Part shown: piece by piece, positions 42,984-51,908 of the stretch | Layout: each line of letters begins with the position of its first letter | How positions within the stretch are numbered: the stretch's first letter is position 1 | Source of the DNA: Halobacteriovorax marinus | GTDB lineage: Bacteria > Bdellovibrionota > Bacteriovoracia > Bacteriovoracales > Bacteriovoracaceae | Length of the DNA stretch: 64,000 bases | Reading direction: 5' to 3' | Assembly (NCBI GenBank): GCA_002163155.1 | Contig: MAAO01000006.1 | Coordinates: 1-64,000, forward strand | Notes under the pieces: generated by a model | Databases searched by the model: none | What the model saw: the letters and a program-made list of their open reading frames with translations, nothing else | What the model was told of the DNA's origin: nothing | Translations under genes and position numbers: made by a program

Positions 42984-43772
42984 ATGAGTCCTCTAGATAT
43001 AGATCCCATTATTTTCTCCATTGGACCTGTAAGTGTTCGTTGGTATGGAATGATGTATGTGATTGGTTTTATCATAGCCAATGTCATTTTAAAGAAGCTT
43101 GTGGACATGGGCTTTTATAAAATAGAAAAAGAAAAAATTGATTCCATGATCACCACCATGCTCATTAGTATGTTTCTTGGTGCAAGACTCGCTTATGTTT
43201 TTATATATAACTGGGATTACTATTCACAACATTTAACGGAACTCCTACATGTTTGGCAGGGTGGACTTAGTTTTCACGGCGCCATTGTAGGACTACTCGT
43301 TGGTGGATGGATCTTCGCTAAGAAAAATAATATTTCTTGGGCCCAAGTTATGGATGCCACTTGTTTAGCAGGTCCTCCCGGATTATTCTTTGGGAGAATG
43401 GGAAACTTTATTAATGGTGAACTCTACGGAAGAATTACTGATTCACCACTAGGAATTGTTTTTAAAGGCGGTGGACCCTATCCAAGACATCCTTCTCAGA
43501 TTTACGAGGGAGTTGCAGAGGGACTTATCATGTTTTTAGTTCTTTGGTTTATTAAGACTAAAGTTAAGCGCTACGGTGTGATCTCTTGTTCTTTTGTAAT
43601 CGGTTACGGGTTCTTTAGATACTTTATTGAGTTCTTTAGAGAAGCTGATCAACAACTTGGATATTACTTTGGTGGCACAACTACCATGGGACAAATTCTT
43701 TGCATCCTCATGATCGTTGGTGGATTTACAACAATGTACTTTAACTCAAAGAGAAATGATCCTATTGTTTAG
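42984..43772 (+). CDS. lgt: Prolipoprotein diacylglyceryl transferase Lgt
   Basis: Inner-membrane enzyme moving diacylglycerol from phosphatidylglycerol to the Cys of prolipoproteins. The Lgt signature GRMGNFINGELYGR (about 144-157), WQGGLSFHGA (near 96) and RHPSQIYEG (near 178) are present, with seven transmembrane helices. Length 262 aa is normal. AGGAAGG precedes the ATG. It is needed for the many lipoproteins in this window. Its 3' end overlaps the convergent gene by 11 bp. Confidence 0.97.
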   Translation: MSPLDIDPIIFSIGPVSVRWYGMMYVIGFIIANVILKKLVDMGFYKIEKEKIDSMITTMLISMFLGARLAYVFIYNWDYYSQHLTELLHVWQGGLSFHGAIVGLLVGGWIFAKKNNISWAQVMDATCLAGPPGLFFGRMGNFINGELYGRITDSPLGIVFKGGGPYPRHPSQIYEGVAEGLIMFLVLWFIKTKVKRYGVISCSFVIGYGFFRYFIEFFREADQQLGYYFGGTTTMGQILCILMIVGGFTTMYFNSKRNDPIV

Positions 43773-44331
43773 GAAAAGTTCCTAGAAATTGATTTGAGAA
43801 TTTTTGTAGAAGGGGGACGATGTCTCCCTTTTTCTTTTCAACTTTTATATAGCTTACGTAGTTTGGAAAACAAGTTACGGTACAAGCTCCACTATAAATA
43901 ACTCTATTTCCTTTAGCATTTTCCCAAATATAAACTGCATCGTTTTCTTGGCGGTGATACTTATCTTGTTTTCCGAAACGATTGATCAGAGATTGATGAA
44001 AAAGATCGTGTAAGAAATAGGTGGGAAAGCGCGCATAAAAATCAGTAATAGAATTATTTTTAATTTGCACGAAGACGGGAAACTTATAGCGAACGTGAGC
44101 AACCTCATAGCGGTAGACTTTCAAATCTCCACTGTCTTCCATGATTTCCCCTTTCCCCAGACTTTTTACTAGCGAGTCATAAGTCTTTCCCGGAGTGAAA
44201 GGGTCAAGTTTATCAAGGGAGAAATTATAGTTGGGAGGATCAACTTTACTAAATGCCCTGTTTACAAGCGTGCCACTTCCAAGGAGAATAGTGAGAACAA
44301 ATATTTTTCCTATGATTCTAATCAATTGCAC
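43762..44331 (-). CDS. Hypothetical exported or membrane-anchored protein
   Basis: An N-terminal signal anchor or signal peptide (about 1-28, ending NRAFS) is followed by a 160-residue periplasmic domain with two nearby cysteines (CTVTC). No family is recognised; the motif LDPFTPGKTYDSLVKSLGK at the mature N-terminus resembles small lipoprotein-assembly-like domains only superficially. Convergent with lgt. Confidence 0.55.
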   Translation of the reverse strand: MQLIRIIGKIFVLTILLGSGTLVNRAFSKVDPPNYNFSLDKLDPFTPGKTYDSLVKSLGKGEIMEDSGDLKVYRYEVAHVRYKFPVFVQIKNNSITDFYARFPTYFLHDLFHQSLINRFGKQDKYHRQENDAVYIWENAKGNRVIYSGACTVTCFPNYVSYIKVEKKKGDIVPLLQKFSNQFLGTFPKQ

Positions 44332-44491
44332 GGGACTCCTTAACCGAATATTAGGGTGTTTCCCAGACTTAGCATGAGAGTCGACATGAGTAGAACTATG
44401 CTTAGGGAAATAATAAAAAAAGTTACTGGATGATCTAACATAGATTTATATTAGCAAATTAAAAACAGATACTTTATATAAGGGGAAATAA

Positions 44492-45772
44492 ATGCAGGAA
44501 GCATCGAAGAAAGAAGCCAAACTTATTGGTTTGGCCATGATTGGAGGACTCATTATTGGTTTGGGTCTACACCTTACTGGTAATAGTGAAGTCGCGGGCT
44601 ACTTAAAGCCACTTGGAACAATTTTTATTCGTCTCTTGAAGATGGTAATTATTCCTCTCGTATTTTCGTCAATTTTTATGGCGATGTTTCACCTTGGTAC
44701 TCCTGAAGCGCTTGGTTCAATGGGAAGAAAAGCTGTAGGTTATTACTTTGTCACAACTGCTTTTGCGGTTCTACTTGGATTAATCTTCGTTAACCTTATT
44801 AGCCCAGGTACAGGAGTTGAATTAGGAACCCCATCAATTGCAGGACTATCTGAAGTTATGCAATCTAAGGTTTCTGAAAATCAAGGACTGTATAAAACAA
44901 TCGTTGGCGTAATTGTTAATGCTATTCCTAAGAACCCGTTTGAGGCCATGGCCACATCTTCAGTTCTTCAGGTTATCGTATTTTCAATTCTCTTTGGGAT
45001 CGTTGCTCTTTATATGCCTAAGCAATCTAAGCCAGTTGTTTCTTTCATGGAAAGTTTAGAGGCGATGACACTAAAACTTACTCACGGAATAATGAAGTTC
45101 GCTCCGGTTGGTATCTTTGTTCTGATGATGGAAATCATGGCAAAAACTGGGTTTAGTGCGGTTATATCTCTCTCGAAATATATGGCGACAGTTATTATTG
45201 GACTTGGATGTCACGCAATCTTCTTAATGATAATTGCTGCTTGGAGATTAAAGAAATCACCAATGTATATTCTTAGAGGACTAAGTGCTCCTCTTCTTAC
45301 AGCTTTTTCAACATCTTCTTCAGCGGCAACACTGCCTATTACAATGGCCAGTGTTGAAGAGAACTTAGGGGTGAGAAAAGACACAGCTAAATTTGTACTG
45401 CCTCTTGGGGCGACAATTAATATGGATGGGACGGCATTATACGAATCAGTAGCGGCCATCTTTATTGCACAAGTTTATGGGATTCACCTAGACCTTGGTC
45501 AGCAGGTAATTATCTTTATGACAGCTTCTCTCGCGGCCATTGGTGCAGCAGCTATTCCTGGAGCAGGTCTTATTACAATGAGTATTGTTCTTGGAGCAGT
45601 AGGCTTACCAATTGAAGGTATTGGGCTTATTCTTGCTGTTGATAGAATTCTCGATATGTTCCGTACTACAGTTAATGTTTTTGGTGATTGTGTAGGAACT
45701 ATTGTTGTTGATTCAATGATGGATAAGGAAGAATTTTCTGGTGATGCAGGAAAGCCAGTAATAGCCGACTGA
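44492..45772 (+). CDS. Dicarboxylate/amino acid:cation symporter (DAACS family)
   Basis: Secondary transporter of the GltP/DctA/GltPh family, importing glutamate, aspartate or C4-dicarboxylates with H+ or Na+. Eight transmembrane helices plus reentrant loops: the serine-rich HP1 tip FSTSSSAATLP (about 271-281), the TM7 motif NMDGTALYE (near 310) and HP2 region GAAAIPGAGL are conserved, and TM8 has DRILDMFRTTVNVFGD. Length 426 aa is normal. Amino-acid uptake fits a proteolytic lifestyle. Exact substrate cannot be set from sequence. Confidence 0.93.
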   Translation: MQEASKKEAKLIGLAMIGGLIIGLGLHLTGNSEVAGYLKPLGTIFIRLLKMVIIPLVFSSIFMAMFHLGTPEALGSMGRKAVGYYFVTTAFAVLLGLIFVNLISPGTGVELGTPSIAGLSEVMQSKVSENQGLYKTIVGVIVNAIPKNPFEAMATSSVLQVIVFSILFGIVALYMPKQSKPVVSFMESLEAMTLKLTHGIMKFAPVGIFVLMMEIMAKTGFSAVISLSKYMATVIIGLGCHAIFLMIIAAWRLKKSPMYILRGLSAPLLTAFSTSSSAATLPITMASVEENLGVRKDTAKFVLPLGATINMDGTALYESVAAIFIAQVYGIHLDLGQQVIIFMTASLAAIGAAAIPGAGLITMSIVLGAVGLPIEGIGLILAVDRILDMFRTTVNVFGDCVGTIVVDSMMDKEEFSGDAGKPVIAD

Positions 45773-45802
45773 GTTATTCGGTAAAATTTATTGTAAATTG
45801 CG

Positions 45803-45835
45803 GAAAGTCTCTCTACATATTGACTGAGAGACTTC
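45803..45835 (+). terminator. Hairpin downstream of the symporter gene
   Basis: AAGTCTCTC and GAGAGACTT form a perfect 9-bp stem with a 12-base loop, 30 bases after the stop codon. No T run follows, so it may protect the mRNA 3' end rather than terminate alone. Confidence 0.5.
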
Positions 45836-45907
45836 AGCATAAGACAATACTTTGACTAAAATTTGAATCCAAGAGGTTCATTTTAACAAATTAAATAAGG
45901 ATAATTA

Positions 45908-47419
45908 ATGCATTTGAGAGTTTGGAAGCCATTTGTTGCACAAATTTTCTTGTCTGCCACTTTGATATCTTGTTCACATATTAAACCTGTAGATAATAAA
46001 ACTGAAACAATTACAAAAGTTAAAGAGGAAAACCTCTCTAGAAACCGCGCGTGGATGAAAGATGCCATTGAACATGTGGATGAGAATAAAGGTGCTAATT
46101 ACATTGTTGGTAGTTCGCAAATCAACCCTTCTAACTATAAAGGGAAGACTTACTTCCTCTACGGTGCGGAACATTTAAAATTAGATAATTACTATTTCGA
46201 TATGCCTGTTGTTTACAATAAGGCAGTTAAAAAGTGGATTCATTACTTTTTAAACCGTGGACGTGGGTTCTTTGAAAGATACTCTGCCCGTGGTGGAAGG
46301 TATGCACCAATTCTTGGAAAAATATTAGAAGATCACGGTCTTCCAAGGGACTTAATTTTTCTCGCCATGGCCGAGTCTGGTTTTCAAACTGGTGCAAAGT
46401 CTTGGGCAAGGGCAGTTGGTCCTTGGCAATTCATGCCATATACCGGAAAGAGATTTGGATTAAAGATCGATTGGTATGTGGATGAAAGAAGAGATCCAGT
46501 TAAAGCGACTATCGCCGCTGCACAATATCTGAAAAAACTCTACGGTTACTTTGGTTCTTGGGAACTTGCTGCAGCTGCATACAATGCTGGTGAAGGTAAA
46601 GTAGGAAGAGCGATCAGAAGATATAAGACTGAAAACTTTTGGAGCCTTAGAAAAGGTCGTTACTTAAAGAGTGAAACAAAGAATTACGTTCCAAAGATTA
46701 TGGCCCTAGCGATTATTGGAAAGAACTTAAAGACTTTTGGCTTTGAAGAAATCGATTTCCATGCACCATTAGACTTTGAAGAAATTGAAGTTGAAGGTGG
46801 AATCGATTTAATAGCACTTTCAAAAGAGTTAGGAATTGATTTTGAAGATATTCAATATTTAAATCCTGAAATTTTAAGATGGTTCACTCCAATGAATGTA
46901 AAAAAATACACTCTAAAAATTCCTGCGGGACTTAAAGATGTATACGCTCAGTGTTGTGAAAATAGAGATTACAAAGCGGTAGCTTTCCAAAGGTACGAAG
47001 TAAGAGGTTCAAAATCAAATCTCTATGACGTAGCTAAGAAATTCAAAATCAAGAAAGCTCCTTATGTTTTGGCTTCTTTAAATGATTACTCATCAAAGAA
47101 GAGACTTAAGAAAGGTCAGTATATCTACCTTCCTTTTAGAGAAGGTCAATCTAGAAAGAATGCCATGTACGCTGATCTCTACGAAAAGCCTAGAAGAGTA
47201 GTAGTTAGAAGAAAGAACTATAGAAAAAGAATGCGTATTGCTAAGTCTCGAGGGAAGAAGATCATGAGTCCTTCTCGGTGGTATACAGTAAGACGTGGTG
47301 ACTCTCTATGGTCAGTGGCCAAAAAAACAAAAACGAATCTAGACACTCTGATTGTTTCAAACCTTACGATTTTAAACAGAAGACAAATTCGTGCTGGAGA
47401 TAAATTAGCTATTAGATAG
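45908..47419 (+). CDS. MltD-like lytic transglycosylase lipoprotein with LysM domain
   Basis: Cuts peptidoglycan between MurNAc and GlcNAc. Lipobox LISC (Cys22) anchors it in a membrane. The SLT/MltD catalytic domain (about 130-270) has Glu156 in FLAMAESGF, then AVGPWQFMPYTGKRFGL, DERRDP and AAAAYNAGEGKVGRAI. Two degenerate repeats (about 290-400) precede a clear C-terminal LysM (WYTVRRGDSLWSVAKKTKT), which binds glycan chains. The basic linker near 420-455 is rich in Arg and Lys. Length 503 aa matches MltD. In a predator it could serve self wall turnover or prey wall modification. Confidence 0.93.
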   Translation: MHLRVWKPFVAQIFLSATLISCSHIKPVDNKTETITKVKEENLSRNRAWMKDAIEHVDENKGANYIVGSSQINPSNYKGKTYFLYGAEHLKLDNYYFDMPVVYNKAVKKWIHYFLNRGRGFFERYSARGGRYAPILGKILEDHGLPRDLIFLAMAESGFQTGAKSWARAVGPWQFMPYTGKRFGLKIDWYVDERRDPVKATIAAAQYLKKLYGYFGSWELAAAAYNAGEGKVGRAIRRYKTENFWSLRKGRYLKSETKNYVPKIMALAIIGKNLKTFGFEEIDFHAPLDFEEIEVEGGIDLIALSKELGIDFEDIQYLNPEILRWFTPMNVKKYTLKIPAGLKDVYAQCCENRDYKAVAFQRYEVRGSKSNLYDVAKKFKIKKAPYVLASLNDYSSKKRLKKGQYIYLPFREGQSRKNAMYADLYEKPRRVVVRRKNYRKRMRIAKSRGKKIMSPSRWYTVRRGDSLWSVAKKTKTNLDTLIVSNLTILNRRQIRAGDKLAIR

Positions 47420-47450
47420 TAGTTTCTTTATATTTAGCTAAATACCTTTA

Positions 47451-47480
47451 AGACCTGCATCATGCGGGTCTTTTTTTTTT
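47451..47480 (+). terminator. Rho-independent terminator after the transglycosylase gene
   Basis: AGACCTGCA and TGCGGGTCT (one G-U pair) with a 3-base loop and ten T residues, 31 bases after the stop. Confidence 0.9.
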
Positions 47481-47559
47481 GGGCTTTAAAGTTCATTTTT
47501 CTAAGGGTAGAATTCAAAAAACTTAGTATCAATCATACATTACACCCATTAGGAAAGTT

Positions 47560-48690
47560 ATGGCCTACTCAGATTTAAAGAAACTTAAGAAAGAAGTTAA
47601 TATAGAAATATCAAAAGAATCAGTAAAATACTTGGTTGTTGGTGGAGACGTCTTTGCTCTTTCCATTTTAGACTTTCTTTTAAAGTCTAAGGACTGTGAC
47701 AACGTTAAAATCCTTACTAAAGAGCTTCTGACTAAAGAAAGCATAGAGTTCGCAGGGCCTGGTATCCTTAGAGGTAAAGAAAATATAAATTATATGAAAG
47801 AAACATTCGACTATGCGGGTATTGAAGAGCTTGAGGGTGTTTCTTTGTTCTATAAAGATCTAAAGTTCAAACCCTTTGGTGGCAGAAGTAAGTCTGAAAA
47901 GCTTCTACCCGGTGAAGAGTTCTTCACCAGTCCTAGAGCACGTTTTGATAGTAGTAGCATCTTCACTTTCTTAAATGATGAAGAGTATCTTAATAAGGTA
48001 AATTCTTTAAAATTTGATTTCATTCCTTCTAAGGTTTTTAAAGAGGAAGATTCTTGGGTAGTGGAGTGTACTAATGGAACTCAAATTTCTTGCGAAAAGA
48101 TTTTTTGGGCGGAATCACCCTGGAAATTCTATGAACTCTTTTCTGCTAAAGAAACACTTAGCAATAAGTTCGTAGAGTTTGTAGAGAGCACTAAAACGCC
48201 TTGTGCTCTTCATCTTAAGCTCGAATTCGATAAGAGAGTGACAGAAAAGGAAGAGACGTTATTAGTCCCTTTAAGTTATACCCACGATTGGGGTCACTTT
48301 ATCTGTGAATTTGATAAAAATGAAGATGAGAATAAATCGCAAATTGGAAGGTTTTTAACATTTATTGACGTCGATGAGACAAATGAAGAGGATATTTCAA
48401 AAAAAATACGTCTTTTAAAAAGAAATTTAGAAAAAATATTTCCTCACATTAAGGGCATAAATACTAAAGAATTTATTGTTTTAACTGACAATACTCACAG
48501 TCTGAAATTTGACGATTCATTCGCTATGGAGAGTAGTGAGTGTTTAAAAGATGTTCATTTCATCAATAGCAATGCTCCCTTTCATTACCAAGAGTCAACA
48601 AATGAGAGCGGCGGAGATTCCGATGTTGCACTGACTCACGTGTCCCGAGGGCTAAAAGTTTTATCACAAATCAAGTCAATCCTATCTTAA
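47560..48690 (+). CDS. Hypothetical Rossmann-like (FAD/NAD-type) protein
   Basis: The segment KYLVVGGDVFALSILDFLLKS (about 26-46) resembles the first beta-alpha-beta of flavin-dependent oxidoreductases, but the Gly motif (GGDVFA) deviates from GxGxxG, so cofactor binding is uncertain. A later segment, CEKIFWAESPWKFYEL, fits the region before the second dinucleotide motif of amine-oxidase-like proteins. No signal peptide. AGGAAAG precedes the ATG. Either a diverged oxidoreductase or a non-catalytic relative. Confidence 0.5.
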   Translation: MAYSDLKKLKKEVNIEISKESVKYLVVGGDVFALSILDFLLKSKDCDNVKILTKELLTKESIEFAGPGILRGKENINYMKETFDYAGIEELEGVSLFYKDLKFKPFGGRSKSEKLLPGEEFFTSPRARFDSSSIFTFLNDEEYLNKVNSLKFDFIPSKVFKEEDSWVVECTNGTQISCEKIFWAESPWKFYELFSAKETLSNKFVEFVESTKTPCALHLKLEFDKRVTEKEETLLVPLSYTHDWGHFICEFDKNEDENKSQIGRFLTFIDVDETNEEDISKKIRLLKRNLEKIFPHIKGINTKEFIVLTDNTHSLKFDDSFAMESSECLKDVHFINSNAPFHYQESTNESGGDSDVALTHVSRGLKVLSQIKSILS

Positions 48691-48719
48691 TTTATTGTTA
48701 ATTAAGTGATTCAAGGGTG

Positions 48720-48748
48720 TTGACAAATATTTTTAAAGAGCTGAAAAT
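48720..48748 (+). promoter_or_regulatory. Possible promoter of the first outer-membrane protein gene
   Basis: A perfect TTGACA at 48720 with a weak -10 (GAAAAT) at 17-base spacing, about 100 bases before the start codon. Confidence 0.35.
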
Positions 48749-48843
48749 TAAGATTATCTAATTAAAAGAATATATTTGCAGTTTTGCATATTAATAAATG
48801 ATTACAAATGGAATGTAATCTCAAACTTCAAGGAGAAGGTTGG

Positions 48844-50043
48844 ATGAAAAAAACAATTCTAATCGCAGGATTAGCGGTACTTTCAACAAGTGCATTCGCT
48901 ACAATTTCTAGAATGCAGGCTCTAGGTCAAGATTCTTCAAAAGGATCTCACTACCAGTCAGATACTAGAAATATCTTTAGAAACGCTGCTGAAGTAAATA
49001 ACTTCAAAAACTTTGCAGTAACTGAATGGGGACAAGCAACTCCAAGTGCTAATGATGAAGCTACTGCTGAAGGTGGATTCTTTAGAGAAATGGGTTCTTT
49101 TGCTTACGGTATCTACTTAAACGATCAAAACAATGACAGTGACTTTGTTGCTTCTGCAACTACTCCAAGAGGTTATGCAAATGACAATGGTGGTTCAAAC
49201 GCAATCGCTATGGGTGACAATAACTTTGTAGATAATACAAATTCAGTTAACCTTTTCTTTGCTGGTGACATGGGCGTTAAATGGGGAGCGAGAGTAAACT
49301 ATTCTAAAGCTTCTAATGAAACAACTTCAAACAATAAAGCTGAGTACTCAGGACTTGGACTTGGTCTAGGAATGGAGCTTGGAGATATCGCAGCTTACGC
49401 AAACCTTTCTTTAAAAGATGACTATGAAGGTGCAACTGGTGTTTCTGCAGGTACAGCTCAAACTAAATTTGAAGGTGGCGGACTTAACTTAGGTGTATCT
49501 TACAACCTAATGGGTAACACTATCTTTGTTGATTACGATAAGAAAGACGGTGAGTACACTGCTTCTGGTGTTGCTGCTAAGAATGAAACTGAGCAAACAA
49601 TTATTGAAATTGGTGTTGGTAGAATTCACGAAGTTTCTTCAACTTCAAGAGTTATGATGGATATTGCTTACAAATCTTCTAAAGCTGAAGATAAAGATGG
49701 AACTACTGCAACTAACAATGAAGAAGTTAAGAGATCTGAACTTCCTCTTGCAATTGGTTTTGAAACTGAAGCAACTTCTTGGTTAACTCTTAGAGGTTCT
49801 ATTAAGCAAAATATCTTTATCAATAAGCAAGAAGTTAAAGTTGGTACAACTACGACTAAGACTACTAGATCAAGTAACACTAACGTAAATGCTGGTGCAA
49901 CTCTTAACTTTGGTAAACTTAAAGTTGACGGTATGATCGGTACTACTAACGGTTCTAGAGCTGGTGCAGCGTACAATCAAAATGACGGTGTTCTTGCATT
50001 AGACAACCTACTTACTAAAGTAGCAGTTCACTACTGGTTCTAA
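48844..50043 (+). CDS. Outer-membrane barrel/porin-like protein, paralog 1
   Basis: A signal peptide (1-19, STSAFA) is followed by about 380 residues of alternating strands rich in Gly, Asn, Thr and aromatic residues, ending in Trp-Phe (HYWF), the usual C-terminal BAM recognition signature with final Phe. The mature N-terminus (RMQALGQDSSKGSHYQSDTRNIFRNAAEVNNF) matches the next paralog, as do TSWLTLRGSI and NVNAGATLNFGKLKVDGMIGTTNG. The ATG at 48844 is used because AGGAGAAGG precedes it; an ATG 12 codons upstream lacks a signal-like start. Likely a major porin-like protein; exact substrate unknown. Confidence 0.82.
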   Translation: MKKTILIAGLAVLSTSAFATISRMQALGQDSSKGSHYQSDTRNIFRNAAEVNNFKNFAVTEWGQATPSANDEATAEGGFFREMGSFAYGIYLNDQNNDSDFVASATTPRGYANDNGGSNAIAMGDNNFVDNTNSVNLFFAGDMGVKWGARVNYSKASNETTSNNKAEYSGLGLGLGMELGDIAAYANLSLKDDYEGATGVSAGTAQTKFEGGGLNLGVSYNLMGNTIFVDYDKKDGEYTASGVAAKNETEQTIIEIGVGRIHEVSSTSRVMMDIAYKSSKAEDKDGTTATNNEEVKRSELPLAIGFETEATSWLTLRGSIKQNIFINKQEVKVGTTTTKTTRSSNTNVNAGATLNFGKLKVDGMIGTTNGSRAGAAYNQNDGVLALDNLLTKVAVHYWF

Positions 50044-50409
50044 TTTAAATTTTTAAAATTAAATTTAAATATGAAGGCCTCACTTGTGTGGGGCCTTTTT
50101 TATGTCCACGACGGACGGTATGCACGAGAAGGCAGGAGCCGAGAGCGAGCGATCCCCCAATGAAAAACAGAAAATTTTTATAAAGTAGAAATAAAAAGTT
50201 AGAAAAAAATTAATAAAATTCAAAAATAATAATTCAAAGAACTTTTCAAAAAAATCAAAATCAAAAAACATTATCAAAAAGAATTAAACTTTCATTACTT
50301 TAATTTACATAAACGTTTAATTTTATTTGACAGGAATTACATAAAACCTGACAATAATATTAATATCAAATTAATATTTTATAATCACACTTTTTCAGGA
50401 GAAAATTGG
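50044..50409. other. 366-bp gap between the two outer-membrane paralogs
   Basis: It contains the terminator at 50074-50100, a short GC-richer patch (about 50101-50160) unlike its surroundings, then a strongly AT-rich leader with TTGACA at 50327 and an inverted repeat AATATTAAT/ATTAATATT near 50355-50377 that could be an operator. The minus-strand frame over 50080-50277 is Phe-rich low-complexity and not a gene. Confidence 0.5.
50074..50100 (+). terminator. Rho-independent terminator of paralog 1
   Basis: AAGGCCTCAC and GTGGGGCCTT (one mismatch) with a TTGT loop and T-rich tail, about 30 bases after the stop codon. Confidence 0.85.
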
Positions 50410-51729
50410 ATGAAAAAGATTTTAGGTTTTACAGTTATCGCAGCTATTGGATTGGCCTCGACTTCTGTTTTTGCAACGAAAGCAAGATTGTTAGCATTAG
50501 GTATGAATGAGACTGATAATGAAGGTTCTTATTATATCGATGATAACAGAAACATATTCATGAACGCTGCAAACATTAACAACTATGCTGATTCTGTAAT
50601 CATTGAATGGGGTTCTAACGGTGCTTCTTCAGGTGGTTCTGGTGGTGCAAACAAGACTGATCAAGATCATTCTCCACAAGCTGAAGGTGGATTCTTTAAA
50701 AGAAGTGGGAACTTTGTTTACGGACTTTACTATGGTGCCGAATCAAATACTTCTTCTCTATTAAGAGTTGTTGCTTCTTCTCCAACAGTTGTTGGTGCAG
50801 GTGCTACAGGTCCGGTTCTTGATTCTGCTGACAATCAGTTAGATATTTTCTTTGGTGGAACAACTGCTGGTCTTAAGTGGGCTGGAGATTTTGTTTACAC
50901 AACTGATAAAAATCAATCTAGACTTCAGAACGATAGTGCTATGGCGATTAAGTTAGGTCTTATTGGTTCAAACTGGGATTCTTTTGCAAATATTTCTCTA
51001 AGATCTAAGTCAGTAGCTTATGATTCTGGTGTTTCTCATAAATTTGACGGTAAGTTAGGTTTCCATGTTGGTGGTGGATATAAGATCGGAAACGGAAAAG
51101 TTTTTGGTTATATCAAAACTTTCAAGTGGGATCAGTATGATAGTTCTGCAACAGCGATTAACGCTAACAGAAAAACAACTGTTGAAGGTAAATTTACTAA
51201 CTGGTCTGTAGGTTATGCACATACAACTGAAGTTAGTTCTAAGAGTAGAGTTTTCACAAGTATTGCTTATTACACTAAGAGCATTGAAGCTGACTTTGGT
51301 GCAGCTTCTGGTTCTGCCACTGATGGAAAAACTGAAGCTAAGAATACTTTGGTTCCTGTTGTAATTGGTTACGAAGCAGATGCAACTTCATGGTTAACTC
51401 TTAGAGGTTCAATTACTCAAAATCTTCATGGTAAGAGAAATAACAAAAATTACGGTAACATGAATGCTCTTGCACAAGCTTTTGCAGGTGTGCAGTTTGG
51501 TTCTGATACTAAAGGTGGAGATGTTTCAATTGATAGTTCTACTTCAGTTAATGCTGGTGCAACATTAAACTTTGGAAAACTAAAGCTTGATGGGATGATT
51601 GGTACAACAAATGGTGCTAGAAACGGAGCTACATTTGGTACTTCAACTGCTTCTGGTCAAAACGGTAGAGCCGGTGTTCTTGCTCTTGATAACTTAATGA
51701 CAAGAGTAGGGATGACTTACAACTTCTAG
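50410..51729 (+). CDS. Outer-membrane barrel/porin-like protein, paralog 2
   Basis: Paralog of the preceding gene: signal peptide (1-22, SVFA), mature start RLLALGMNETDNEGSYYIDDNRNIFMNAANINNY, then alternating strands and the shared TSWLTLRGSI and SVNAGATLNFGKLKLDGMIGTTNGARNGA near the end, finishing in Asn-Phe. 439 aa; longer than paralog 1 because of Gly/Ser and Ala-rich loops. AGGAGAAAATTGG before the ATG is nearly the same ribosome-binding context as paralog 1. Surface loops differ most, as expected for exposed parts. Confidence 0.82.
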   Translation: MKKILGFTVIAAIGLASTSVFATKARLLALGMNETDNEGSYYIDDNRNIFMNAANINNYADSVIIEWGSNGASSGGSGGANKTDQDHSPQAEGGFFKRSGNFVYGLYYGAESNTSSLLRVVASSPTVVGAGATGPVLDSADNQLDIFFGGTTAGLKWAGDFVYTTDKNQSRLQNDSAMAIKLGLIGSNWDSFANISLRSKSVAYDSGVSHKFDGKLGFHVGGGYKIGNGKVFGYIKTFKWDQYDSSATAINANRKTTVEGKFTNWSVGYAHTTEVSSKSRVFTSIAYYTKSIEADFGAASGSATDGKTEAKNTLVPVVIGYEADATSWLTLRGSITQNLHGKRNNKNYGNMNALAQAFAGVQFGSDTKGGDVSIDSSTSVNAGATLNFGKLKLDGMIGTTNGARNGATFGTSTASGQNGRAGVLALDNLMTRVGMTYNF

Positions 51730-51756
51730 TCGTTATTTAAAAAATTATATTTCATA

Positions 51757-51790
51757 AGAAGGGGCCACATGGATGTGGCCCTTTCTTTTT
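51757..51790 (+). terminator. Rho-independent terminator of paralog 2
   Basis: GGGCCACAT and ATGTGGCCC form a perfect stem with a GG loop followed by a T-rich run, 30 bases after the stop codon. Confidence 0.88.
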
Positions 51791-51908
51791 GGATCATCTG
51801 TAAAAAAATTATCTTCTTAATATTCTTCTCTATATTTCTCATCACTTAGTATTTTCATATTCTATGATTCTTGCATGTGCTCTCTCTAAGTTTAACTTTG
51901 GAGGGGAA

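Noticed and set aside
50080-50277. Small minus-strand Phe-rich reading frame between the outer-membrane genes
   Set aside because: Low-complexity translation of AT-rich DNA over a terminator and promoter region, no ribosome-binding site.
51757-51790. Palindrome next to the RAYT gene as REP element
   Set aside because: It sits just after the porin-like stop codon with a T-rich tail and is best read as an intrinsic terminator; no second copy is seen.
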